Assembly: GCA_007922195.1 (NCBI GenBank) | Contig: ML681994.1 | Coordinates: 47,739,362-47,803,361, forward strand | Direction: 5' to 3' | Length of the DNA: 64,000 bases | Source of the DNA: Podocnemis expansa | Taxonomy: Eukaryota > Chordata > Testudines > Podocnemididae | Part shown: positions 46,991 to 57,370 of the stretch, one piece after another | How positions within the stretch are numbered: position 1 is the first letter of the stretch | Layout: each line of letters starts with the position of its first letter | Position numbers and translations under genes: made by a program | The notes under the pieces: model-generated | Told to the model about the DNA's origin: nothing | Database searches by the model: none | The model's input: only the letters and a program-made list of their open reading frames with translations

Positions 46991-48095
46991 ACTATCAGAT
47001 TAAATGGATATGATCTGTTATTGTAAAATCCAAAAGTATTACCTCTTGTTGCCCAATTGTTCCTCTGTTGACTAAATGGAGGGTGCTTCAGCTGTACAGC
47101 CTCCTCCCTCAGCCCACCTTCCAGAGCAGCTAGCCAGGCACAAGATGACAGATGATGACTCAATTGCATTCCATAAAGATGTGAAGTTATTACTCTGCAC
47201 CATGGTGAAGCATCAGCAGACGAGAGACAGTGACTCTTTTAATCTTTACCCAGAGCTTTTCCTGGACAACTAAACTGTGAGCCCCCCCATTACTCTGGGC
47301 TGAAAAGAAATATACCACCGCCACTGCACAGACTACATAATTCAATATATCCAAAATATTTTGATAAAAATGGCTGATTAACTTTGCTGAGATTTATACG
47401 TACTATTCTAGATATTTCTAACATGATGCTCAGTGTCCTGATCTTACATAGGAGCGAGTATTACTTCAGCTGAAGTGAACACAGTGGAAGCTATGACTAT
47501 TCAACACTCCAAAAATCAAGTCCCAGACCACTAAACCACTCCCTTCTAGTCTTATATGTATTCTGACACAAGCATGTATTAAAAACAGAGCATGGTTCCA
47601 GAATCCTTACTCTAAGCCAGATCCAGTAACAAAAGCTAGCAAATGTCAAAGGACACAACATTTTTTAAACTGTAGTGTCCTTTTACAGAGCACAGAAAGC
47701 AGAGTTGTTTCTTTAAAGTTCATTTTGCTTTGAAAGATCAGTGTGCATGTCTTCAAGAACCTAATTAACTTAGGAAAGAAATTAACTTCTGTGTTTTACT
47801 ACACGCATACCCATCCTTTTAAATTCAAAACAAAGGACTAGTAGTGTTCAAAAACATCTCATTATATATACTGAATAGACACAGATGAATACAGGTGTAA
47901 ACTGCCATGACACTCCATCAAGCATGGACAAGATCTGCACCAGGCCAGTCCCTCTGGCATAAATTAGAGCACCACAAATCTCTACGCTTAATGCAGCAGG
48001 CCTGAAATAGCTGATATGGCAGCTGGGGAGAAGTGGAGTGCAAGGAAGCCTCAGTCAATTCAATGTCAGCTGTCAGCAGTAGTGATGGTCTATGA
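46991..48095. other. Intronic DNA, unrecognised
   Basis: No gene or repeat was recognised up to the hAT element. Confidence 0.4.
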
Positions 48096-48568
48096 CAGGG
48101 GCAGCCAAACTGCGGCTTGGGAGCCACGTGCGACTCTTGAATGAAAAAGTGCGGCTCGTGGAAGAATGTCAGCAAATCAATTTAGGAAAGCAGCTCCAGG
48201 CTAGGAGTTTTAAATCACCTGCCCTGAGCATGTTCAGTGGGGCGGGAAGGAGCCCCAGCCTGTGCCTAGCCACTGGAGCAGGCGCTGGGGGGTTGGCCTG
48301 AGGGAGCCAACATCAGGGCCTGGGTGTTAGGGAGGTGGTCAGGACGGCAGGGAGAAGCACAGCATGTTTAGATTTTCTCGTAGGCCCTAATGCAGTTTAC
48401 TCATTAAATCATGTTTTACAAGTCCTTCTAAACATGACATCGAATAATAAGAAATGAAAATATAAAGAAGAAAATAGATACTGTATGGCTATATACCTCA
48501 GCGTGGCTCTCAAATGTTTAATAATCAATTTGTGTGGCTCTTAAGTTCTGTAAGCTTGGCCACCCCTG
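48096..48568. mobile_element. hAT-type MITE (CAGGGGTGGCCAAAC type ends)
   Basis: The left end CAGGGGCAGCCAAACTGCGG and the right end GTAAGCTTGGCCACCCCTG are imperfect inverted repeats. The subterminal text GAGCCACGTGCGACTC and GTGTGGCTCTTAAG is mirrored too. The flanks GTCTATGA (48088-48095) and ATCTATCA (48569-48576) match at six of eight positions. It is 473 bp with no transposase. Confidence 0.85.
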
Positions 48569-48697
48569 ATCTATCATCAGCTCCTCAAAAGATCACTGTA
48601 TACTGATATATTCTGGCTGGCTTTAGGTCTTGCACAAAACAGCTTAAGCAAGTGCAGAATCCAATCCAGACTGTATAGCATACCTTTTAGTATTTTG

Positions 48698-48940
48698 CCA
48701 AGTTCCAAAGGGGTATCCATGTTAGACTTCTTTGGTAAAAACAAACAAGGAGTGCTGTGGCACTTAAAAGACAGACAAAATTATTTATTGTATGAGTTTT
48801 GTGGGAGAAAATCCCACTTCATCAGATGCTTTGAAGATGGGGGAACTTACAGAATGAAGTGGGATTTTCTCCCACAAAAGCTCATGCAATAAATAAATTT
48901 GTTAGTCTTTAAGTGCCACAGCACTCCTTGTTTGTTATAC
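48698..48940 (+). repeat. Palindromic retroposon family, full inverted-dimer copy
   Basis: The head CCAAGTTCCAAAGGGGTATC is followed by the left arm at 48740-48772 (AACAAACAAGGAGTGCTGTG) and the near-perfect reverse complement at 48905-48936. A second inner pair, GTGGGAGAAAATCCCACTTC at about 48811 and GAAGTGGGATTTTCTCCCAC at about 48857, surrounds the loop. The flanks share ATTTTG (48692-48697 and 48941-48946). Both arms carry the private AGTGCTGTGG / CCACAGCACT variant. This is the best template for the family. Confidence 0.88.
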
Positions 48941-51900
48941 ATTTTGGTATAAAAGCTCTGAAGACCCCAATGCTGGGAAGAGTCACCTGTTTATCTTGAC
49001 TTTTTGACTCCTTATCTTTTGTCTGACACAATTTTACTTGTGTTTCTTTTAACAGCTCCATTTAATGAGAACGATCATAAAATAGCTGAAGTAGCTGATG
49101 AATTTTTATTTATTAACTTATTTTACAGGGAAAGAAGTGGAAATATGATCTTGTTATTTTTCTTCAAGTGTCAAGCCTAGATTTTTTATCAAGACAGAAT
49201 ACAATTTATTATATCAAAAATAACACCTTCCTTGTAAATATCCAAACTGGCCTCCAAGGTGATCTGTTGCTAGGCACATGTTATTTACAGGAGACTTTAC
49301 TATGAAGGGTATCACCCAACATATGAAATTAGTAGATTAGTTGACTATCAGGAAGTGTGCAGATTTTACAGTACACTTGTTTGAGACACTGTATGCAAAC
49401 AACCCCACAAAAAAAAAAAGGCATAGAATTTGTGGATGCTTCTTGAAAACAACCACTTAAATGTCTAAATGAGAGTGAAATCTGGAAGGCATATGCAAAA
49501 AGCCACTATTAACCGGCACCCCATCGTTTTATGGGAGTGGTTTATTTTCTTGGCTTACATTGTTGGCAGAAAGCATCTAGAAACCTTTGTTTAGTAAAAT
49601 CTGAACTTCATATATACTCAATCGCAAAGTGCTTCACAGTCAGAACAAACTGCATTCAACTAAAGAAATATATTGTAGAGCTACATCCACTTACACTGAC
49701 AATTGTAGCGTTTCATATTGTGGGAAAGAACTGTATTAATATCAAAGAGAGAGGTATGTTACTGACATATGCTGAGTTCAGCAGATATGCAGCTACAATC
49801 TTTTTTCCTACCTCCAATTTCCCTTTCGAAACAATGGAGCCCTCTAAATAGCAACAATTCCCAAATTAGGCAAACTCTTATGCTCCTCAATGTTCCCCTG
49901 TCTTTGTTCATTATAGCTTCAAAACATTATGTTCAGCACTTTTGGCCAAATAATTGTACGGTTCAAAGCTAGCACTTGTACTATCTATAAACCATACAAC
50001 ATTATTAATTTTAAAGAACTTTTGGTACAGGAAAAGTGAAAATATTTAGTCATTAAGGTCTGTTCTGTAAACAAAATGTCTAGCATCCTTAATCAATTCA
50101 GTGCAATAACATATTCCAAACACTTCAACTATGTATAGTTGCCATTGTGATTCTAACAGAAACAATTTAGTGTAAATTGACGTCACTCAACAATTTTAGT
50201 GTTTGTAAGCAGTGTAAATATGTTTTTTTTTAAATCAGACAAAAATCAAACATAACATGAGATGATTAGTTCTTTTCTGCAAGATTAAAAGGATTAGTGC
50301 AAGTATCTAAATGGCAAATGAATAAATACAGAAACCTCCCAGGAAGTATGAGGCAGCCAGAATCTCATTAAAAAAAAAAAGTATTAAAATTTAGCAGAGC
50401 ACCTGCCTTCTCTGGTTTGGAAAAGGATAGCAGAAATGGAGATGGACCACAGAAAGAAAGATACGCCCAAAAATAATGGTTTGGAATTGCTTTCCTGGCA
50501 TGGTATCTTACTGGCTAACAGAGAACCTCACAGCATTAGGGAATTATTATAAAATCAACAGATTTACTCCTGATACTGAAGGATCACATACAAATGCATA
50601 TAATGAAAGCCATGTTTCAAATTTGTATTTTGATAGGAGAGGCTCCACAGCTGTTACCTCATTATATATTACCAGCAAAGAGTGGTAAAAATACCAGCAT
50701 GACATTGTGCAAGTTGACTTTCTTGATTTTTTAATCTGAGAAACTCTTTACTGGCTTGTGGCGTATTTGTATATTTTTTCAATTTATACAGCAACCGAGG
50801 AATACTCTGCCATGGCAGAAGCAAACTCTGATCTTACTAGTCTTTTTCATCTCTAGCTACTGTGAGTCTACACCAGTTAGTGAAGTCCCGGAAGGTCCCC
50901 GCAGATGTGTAGAACACATTTGTTCTGACAGCAACTGATCTATTATAAATTAATTTTGAATTAATCCTCTTCTACTTGGGGTCATCATCAATAGCATATT
51001 GAAACAATGTTAATATAGTGAAACATACAAAGAGTATTAGAACTCAATTTTGCATCCCTCTGCATTTTTCTTAAATAAACCAGTACTTCAATTTTATCCT
51101 ATTTAATACTCTAATATTGCTTGTACAACAATGGAAACAGCAAGAGGCCCAGCAGTGATCAAAATGACCAAGCTTAAGAAGGGAAATCAAAATCAACCAA
51201 CCAGAAATACTAATTGTAATGATAAACAAACTAGGTATACTTCAGGCTAGGACAAGAGAGAGGCAGGAGCACAAGCCTCCCTGTGAAAGACTGCAGAAAC
51301 AGGGGAGGGGGGAAAAACCCCTACTCGATGGTTTATCATTGTGTGACTATGGGAAGTTTTTCATTTTTGGCAAAGATCTGACCCATTTAACCCTTTCACC
51401 AAAGCAGAAGGGGAAGGAGATTTCCAGGCCCAAATGATTATATGCCCTGATAAAAACGGGAATCATGATTCTTTGTTTTATTGTCATCAGTGAAAAAACT
51501 GAAGCAAACATCAAAATAAAAAAAAAAGGAAGAGCACATCATTTTAATTCTCTGACTTCACATGGCATTCTAAAAGCAGGACATAGTGCCCCAAGCTGTG
51601 CTCTAGAGTTGCCAAGAGCATTTAAAAAATTTAGACTGATTCATCTTAGATTTAGATTCAGGCAAAGTTCATTTTCAAAATTTCCATTAAACTTAAAAAA
51701 GACACTTTGGAAAATTCTTAAATAAATTAACTAAAATTGAAAAAAAATCGTAGCAAGGTAGCAGTAGGACACAGAGCTTTCTATAATTCTGCTCTAATGG
51801 CCTCTTTCCACACAAATTGCCAGCTTCCAAATGGAATAAGAGTGTTGCCCAACAACTAGAGGGAGCCAGGGCGACATGCCAAGAAATGTGTCTTGTTTGG

Positions 51901-51976
51901 AAAAAAAACAAAACAAAACAAAACAAACCATCATATCTGGGGTAGTCACACAGTAACACTTACACAGCTTTCCAAA
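48941..51976. other. Long AT-rich intronic stretch
   Basis: No exon, RNA gene or recognisable repeat was seen. The 106-codon frame at 49531-49851 has no motif. Confidence 0.35.
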
Positions 51977-52961
51977 TAGAATCACAGGACTGAAAGGGAT
52001 CTCAGGAGGTCTTCTGGTCCAGTCCTCTGCACTCAAGGCAGGACCAAACATTATTTAGATCATCTCAACATTTTTAGTTACTAGGGATCTGCTTGCTGCC
52101 TTCCTAAACCGTGTCAAGGAGATCTTGGGGACCAATGCCAGCCCACGGACTGGTTGTTGAGCAACACTGTTGGCCACATTTAACAGATGCCTATATAATC
52201 AACTCTTTAAAATCTCCAGTGGTGGAGGTTTTACATCTAGGCAATTTATTCCAGTGCTTAACTACCCTGAGATTTAGGAAGTTTTTCCTAATGTTCAACC
52301 TAAACCACTCTTGTTGCAGTTTAAGCCCATTGCATCTTGTCCTGTCCTCATTGATTAACTAAAACAATGCTTACCCTCCTCCTCATAAATAACTTTCATG
52401 TACCTGAGAACTATTATCAGATGTCCCTCTCCAGTCTCTTTCTCCTCTCCAGATATAACAAACCCAATTTTCTCAATCTTCCCTCATAGGTCATGTTTTC
52501 TACACATTTACACATTTTGTTGCTCTTCTCTGGAGTGCCTTTAATTTTCCACATCTTTCCTGAAATGTGGCTCCCAGAATTGGACACAATTCTCCAGTTG
52601 AGAGTAATCAGTATGAGTGAAAAAATACTTCTTCTATCTTGCTTACAACACTCCTGCTAATACATCCCAGAATGATGTTTGCTTTGTTTGCAACAGTGTT
52701 ACACTCTTGACTCATATTCAGCTTGTGATCCATGATGATCCCCAGATTCCTTTCTGCAGTACTTTCTCTGATGTAGTCATTTCTCTGTGCACCTGATTGT
52801 TCCTTCCTAAGTGGAATACTTTTCATTTGTCCTCATTGAATTTTATCCTTTCTACTTCAGACCATTTCTCCAGTTAAAGTCCTGATCATTTTGAATTCTA
52901 ATCTTACCCTCCAAAGCACTCGCAACCTCTCTCAACTCGGTACTTCCCGCAAACTTTCTAA
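51977..52961 (-). mobile_element. CR1-type LINE, 3' end and reverse-transcriptase C-terminal part
   Basis: The minus strand ends in a GGGATCTCAGGAGGTCTTCT-type antisense 3' terminus at 51977-52030 (plus text GAATCACAGGACTGAAAGGG). Upstream, it encodes the LINE fragment at 52608-52826 with AERNLGIIMDHKLNMSQECN and ANKANIILGCISRSVVSK. This is a conserved C-terminal segment of CR1 ORF2. The frame is broken further on, so the copy is dead. It continues, after an interruption, at 53703-54100. Confidence 0.9.
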
Positions 52962-53702
52962 CCATACTCTTTGCTGGAGCCCCAGTGCAACTGAATGGCC
53001 AAGCCTAGCTTTAGTTGCTTTCTTGGCTGTCCTGATGCTTGTAGCTGACATCTTTCATTTGGCAGAGAGGAACAGAATCATTGAGTAACCTTGCAGATAT
53101 CTCTGTTTCTGTGTGCCACAGCACATAATGAGATGAAATACACCACATGTAAACTTGCAGTCACACATAGATGATGGTGATGAGAACAAGTTATCCCTGA
53201 ACATCTGGGGGTACACTTTTTCATTGCTCAAGGCAATATTTTTCATTGTCCAGGGACCCTGACTATTACTAGATGTTGTTCTGATTATCCCAATTATCAG
53301 GCAGAGAATGGAATGTAGGTAAGGGTAAGAATTCAAGTAATTAGCATATATGATAATGAGTAGAGAGGTAATTATGTGACAGCTGTTTATGAAAGGGTAT
53401 TAAAAAGCTATTATTTACACAAAGGAGTGACTTCCATCTAAACTTGATTCTGTAGGAGTTGCTGCCAGCTGGACTAAAGGCCACTGACTCTCTGGCAGAG
53501 CCCCTGAAGAAAGCCATTCCTGTATACAGCCTTCTGAGTGACTGCTTAACTCTCCAGGTTTAGTGAATATGATATACTATAGATAATTTTAGGCTGTGTG
53601 TGTAACTAGCATATCTATTGTAAACCTTGTACATTAAACCTATTGATCTGCACATCGTGCATACTATGTCTCACTGGTATTCACAGTGATCACTAAGCAT
53701 TC
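52962..53702. other. Insertion of about 740 bp inside the CR1 copy
   Basis: CR1 homology stops near 52961 (AAGTTTGCGGGAAG on the minus strand) and resumes near 53703 (TTTGAAAGCGTCGATAC on the minus strand). The intervening sequence is not CR1. It contains TGCACATCGTGCATAC and AGTGATCACT palindromes near its right end. No terminal repeats or target duplication were found, so its identity is unknown. Confidence 0.6.
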
Positions 53703-54100
53703 AGTATCGACGCTTTCAAATACCATTATCTAAATCATTGAAGAAGACATTGAATATAAATGGACTCAAAACTGACCCCACAAGACCCTAACTGATATGC
53801 CTTTACACCTTGGCTATGAACCACTGATGATTACTGTTCAGGAATGGTTTTCCAACTAGTTTTATACCTACCTTATAATCTTCATCTAGGTTATATTTTT
53901 CTAGTTTATTTATGAGATGGTCATGTGACGGTATCAAAACCCTTACTAAAATCAAGATATACCACATCTACTGCTTCCCCCTTCCACAAGGCTTGTTACC
54001 CTGTGAAAGAAAACTACTAAGTAGGTTTGACACAATTTGTTCATGACAGTTCCATGCTGAATGCACCACCTTATTATCTACTTTATTACTTCATTTATTT
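53703..54100 (-). mobile_element. CR1-type LINE, reverse-transcriptase part upstream of the insertion
   Basis: On the minus strand this reads a broken frame with GNKPCG, IPSHDHLINKLEKYNLDE, LVGKPFLNSNHQWFIAKV and GSVLSPFIFNVFFNDLDN-type text. That is the central reverse-transcriptase region of CR1 ORF2. It is the upstream part of the same copy that continues at 51977-52961. Confidence 0.82.
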
Positions 54101-55275
54101 CCTTATTATGGGCTCAGTGATAATCAGTGAGAAGTAATAACACAGCATAGATGTTTCTTACTTTCTTATCTCTTGCACCCTACTGCTCCTTCTCTCCCAA
54201 GGCTTTCACATTGTTCAACTGAATATGGGTCTTCACATGATGCACAGTGGGCTATGATCTGTGTAACTTTTCTGTTCACTTTTGCAATGCAATTGTGTGG
54301 TTTGATGCCAAATATGCAATGCAAGGTTCCTTTATGAATGCTCATAACATATTCTTCATAATTAGCCTGGTATCTTGTATGTGACCACTGTTCCCTCTAA
54401 GGCGCGCGGCAGCGCGGCCGCGCGCTTAAAAAAATCCTGCCACGCAGGATTTTCCTGCCCCCGCGCATGGGGCAGTTCAGGGCGGCAGCGTGGCCGCGGG
54501 GAGACGAGCCGGAGTGATGTGTCCGGGCATGAGCCTCAGCCCAGCCCCTCGGCCGGAGGAAGGGAGGGTCTGCGGGCTTGGGTCAGCCCTGCCACTCCTC
54601 CCTCTCCTCCCCTCCTCTCCCCTCCTCGGAGACTGTGGAGGCTCCGCCTCTTCCAGCCGGGGTCTGGCCGTTCGCATGGCCAGCCCCAGCTCCCAGCTCA
54701 GGCTCGTCCTTGCTGGCCAGCACCGTGGCCTCCTGCCCCCCGCCTAGCTCTTTGGCCAGTGAAGAGGGCTGGGAGGGGGAGGGGGTTGGTCAGGCAGCTG
54801 GCACAGAAAGCGTGGGGGCAGGGAGGGTGTATGGGGAGGGTGGAGAAGGGGTCAGGATGGTGGGCTGGGGAGGGCTTGGGGGGGCTGAAAGAGGTGGCAT
54901 GAAGATGTGGAGCTGGGGGTGGGGTTTAGGAGGGCTGGAATGGGGGCAGGGAGCTTAGGGAGTTGGAATTGGAGCAATTCTTCAGCTTTTTAAACAAGAG
55001 GCATGGCAAAGAGTAAGTGCCATTCATATCCTGAAGTTTGAAACTCCTCAAGTGGGAAAAAGGGAGTGCATAGTGCCAAAATGTCCCTTCTGTAACTAGA
55101 TAAAGCTGTGGAGGTGAAAAATCTAAAAATCAGTTGTATATTTCCTGAAAGCTAGTGTGGATGTTACTTAAGTGGAGTGACTGAGCAGTGAGAGTGTTTG
55201 AGCATGCTAACCCTGTGCCTTCAAAGAACCTGGAACATGTTTTCTCCAAAATCCTGTAACTCACAACAATTCATT

Positions 55276-55378
55276 ACAAAACAAACAAGGATTCTTGTGG
55301 TACTTAAAGACTAACAAATATATTGATTGCATGAGCTTTCATGGGAGAAAACCCCATTTCATCAGATGCTTTGAAGAA
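55276..55378 (+). repeat. Palindromic retroposon family, left-arm fragment nested in hAT
   Basis: ACAAACAAGGATTCTTGTGG, then TACTTAAAGACTAACAAATA, then GCATGAGCTTTCATGGGAGA and CATCAGATGCTTTGAAG give the left arm only. It lies inside the hAT element at 54386-56315. Confidence 0.75.
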
Positions 55379-55812
55379 CAGTTCACAGAAATCTTAGAGA
55401 TGTAACGGAGATATCAGATAAGTACTTGTTTTAAATATAGTAACAGCCAAAAGACTGGGAATCAAAGGAGCCATGAGATTATTCTCTTCACTATGCACCC
55501 TAGTCTGTCCATCAGAAGAAACCATAATGCATTGAAGTGATGTGGTATTTTGGTAGAGATTTTCTCTTAAGTTGAAATGTAGCCCCAAAATGATGGGGCA
55601 GGTAAAGATACAAGGGACTGAAAATAGGCTTTTAAGAAATACTGTAGCCTTATCTTAAAGCAGCTAGAAGCCCATTGTTTTGATTTCAGCTGTGTTTAGC
55701 ATCCTTCTTGTAGCAGCATTTTCCTGAAAAGAGATGCCTGGAATCTTTTTTTGATTTTTAAAATTTCAATAGAATTTACCCCTCTGGGACCATCAAGACA
55801 TCTTAAATGCTG

Positions 55813-55941
55813 CCAATTTCCAAAGCGGTAGCCATGTTAGTCCATTCCAGGAAAACAAAACAAAACAAAACAAGGAGTCTCCCACGAAAGCTCATGCGAA
55901 AAATAAATCTTAGTCTTTAAGTGCCACACGACTCCTTGTGT
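55813..55941 (+). repeat. Palindromic retroposon family, copy nested in hAT with 13-bp target duplication
   Basis: The head CCAATTTCCAAAGCGGTAGC is followed by AAAAC units, ACAAGGAGTCTCCCACGAAA and the right arm CTTTAAGTGCCACACGACTC. Most of the left arm is deleted. The 13-bp direct repeat ATCTTAAATGCTG flanks it (55800-55812 and 55942-55954). This is the clearest proof that the family moves by insertion with staggered 10- to 13-bp cuts. Confidence 0.9.
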
Positions 55942-56323
55942 ATCTTAAATGCTGTCAGTGATAATTAGCTGGCTTCCATGTGAACTGTAACTCTGCATGT
56001 AGAACACAGGAGATGAGGGTATTAGGCAGAATTGTGACACCTAGGATCCGGATTGAATATAACTTTGGTCTTGGGTTGTTTGAAAGCCATGGATTAGTTT
56101 CTTTTGATTGTATAGCAATTTGGGTAAATTTTAAATAAACTGGGTGATTTTAGTAATAAAAAACAACTTTAAATAGTTTATATTAATTTTTCATTGGTCT
56201 AGATTTTTTAATAATTTTTGTTGCACGAGTTTGCACACAAATTTTATTCAGAAAAAGTTTTGCACACGGGTTGAAAATTTTGCACACAAGCCGCCAAACC
56301 TTAGAGGGAACATTGTATGTGAC

Positions 56324-57370
56324 TCATATTTTCAGGTACTTTATGTGACTCAGGGCTCTCTCTCAACATGGAGGATGCAAAGCTACATGACAAAGAAAAT
56401 ACAAATTGGGCTCCCTGGCTAAGGTAGAAGAAAGAGAATCACCTCGGCCCAGGGAGAAGAGGGCCTGAGGAGGAATGGGAAACAAAGAGAAACACTTTGA
56501 ACTGGAAGAGGCTTTTGCCCAGAGAAACACCATCTTGGAAGCAACCGCAAGGGACTGGGCTTATCCACATGGCCAAGAGGGCCGAGACTGGGTGAATACC
56601 ATAAGCAGCCAGTCTTGTGGGTAAGAATGAGGAGAATAAGCTAGAGAGTGATTTAGAATAGTGCTGTTAGATTAGTATGTGTTTTATATCTTTTATTTCA
56701 TTGTGGTAACTTCTGACTCCTTTATTAAATGACTGTGCATTGATTTTCTATATACTCAAAAAATCATATTCTAATCAATAAACTAGTCTTTGTTTTATCT
56801 AAAGCTTTGTGAACTTTAGAGGGTGTGAATGAATGAAGCTGGGAATTCTCATTTCATTGATAAGTCCGTGAGCCTAACAGTGATTGGGCAAGGGCCCCAA
56901 TCCCTGCAGGACAGTGGGCCTTGGTGTGGCATCTGGGGACTGGTGATGCTCACTAGGGGACTGTCCCATAAGTGGCTTGAGTGCACACACCCACTGTCTG
57001 GGACCAATTACACACAGGAGTCTGGCATGAAGTCATTCAGGAGAGAGGAGTCACCAGTGGCAGATCAGGGGCTGCAAGACCCCTGGGCCTCCCAAATGGT
57101 GGCCTCCCACTCACTGGAGGTCCTCCCCCACCACCAGCAGGCCAGCACCAAGCAGGGAGGCAGCTGGGGTCAGAGGCTGGCTATGGCATCCTATCCCATC
57201 CTAGGGGGTGGATTGGCTGGTCCAGGGGTGGGGTGGGGTGATAATGGCAGAGCTCAGCCTGTGGGATGGTTCACCCTGCCCCTGTTCAGAGCCAGGATTC
57301 TCAGCACCAGGCTGCTGATAGGGCAGAGGGGCCCCCATACTGTGGTGAACCCTGGCCATGGCTTCCATTG
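56324..57370 (+). other. GC-varying block, possibly LTR retroelement remnant
   Basis: The block directly follows the hAT target duplication. It has a CTTTTATTTCATTG then AATAAACTAG polyadenylation-like stretch near 56770-56790, followed by GC-rich sequence that holds a 180-codon plus-strand frame with no motif. It could be an LTR plus leader, but no second LTR or protein motif was found. Confidence 0.3.

Larger units (their letters stand above)
54386..56315. mobile_element. Non-autonomous hAT element (CACTGTTCCCTCTAAGG ends) with perfect 8-bp target duplication
   Basis: The left terminus CACTGTTCCCTCTAAGG and the right terminus CCTTAGAGGGAACATTG are inverted repeats. The octamer TATGTGAC occurs at 54378-54385 and 56316-56323 as a perfect target duplication. 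The ends resemble the Tip100/Zaphod type of hAT (CAGTGTTCCCTCTAA, from memory). The left 570 bp are very GC-rich, with a TCCTGCCACGCAGGA palindrome near 54436 and Pro/Arg-rich ORFs that I discount. The right end is AT-rich with repeated TTTGCACAC. No transposase motif was seen in 1930 bp. Two retroposons are nested inside. Confidence 0.93.

Noticed and set aside
54375..54958. 175- and 126-codon plus-strand ORFs
   Set aside because: They cover the GC-rich left end of a hAT element, begin outside its boundary, and have low-complexity Arg/Pro/Gly-rich sequence.
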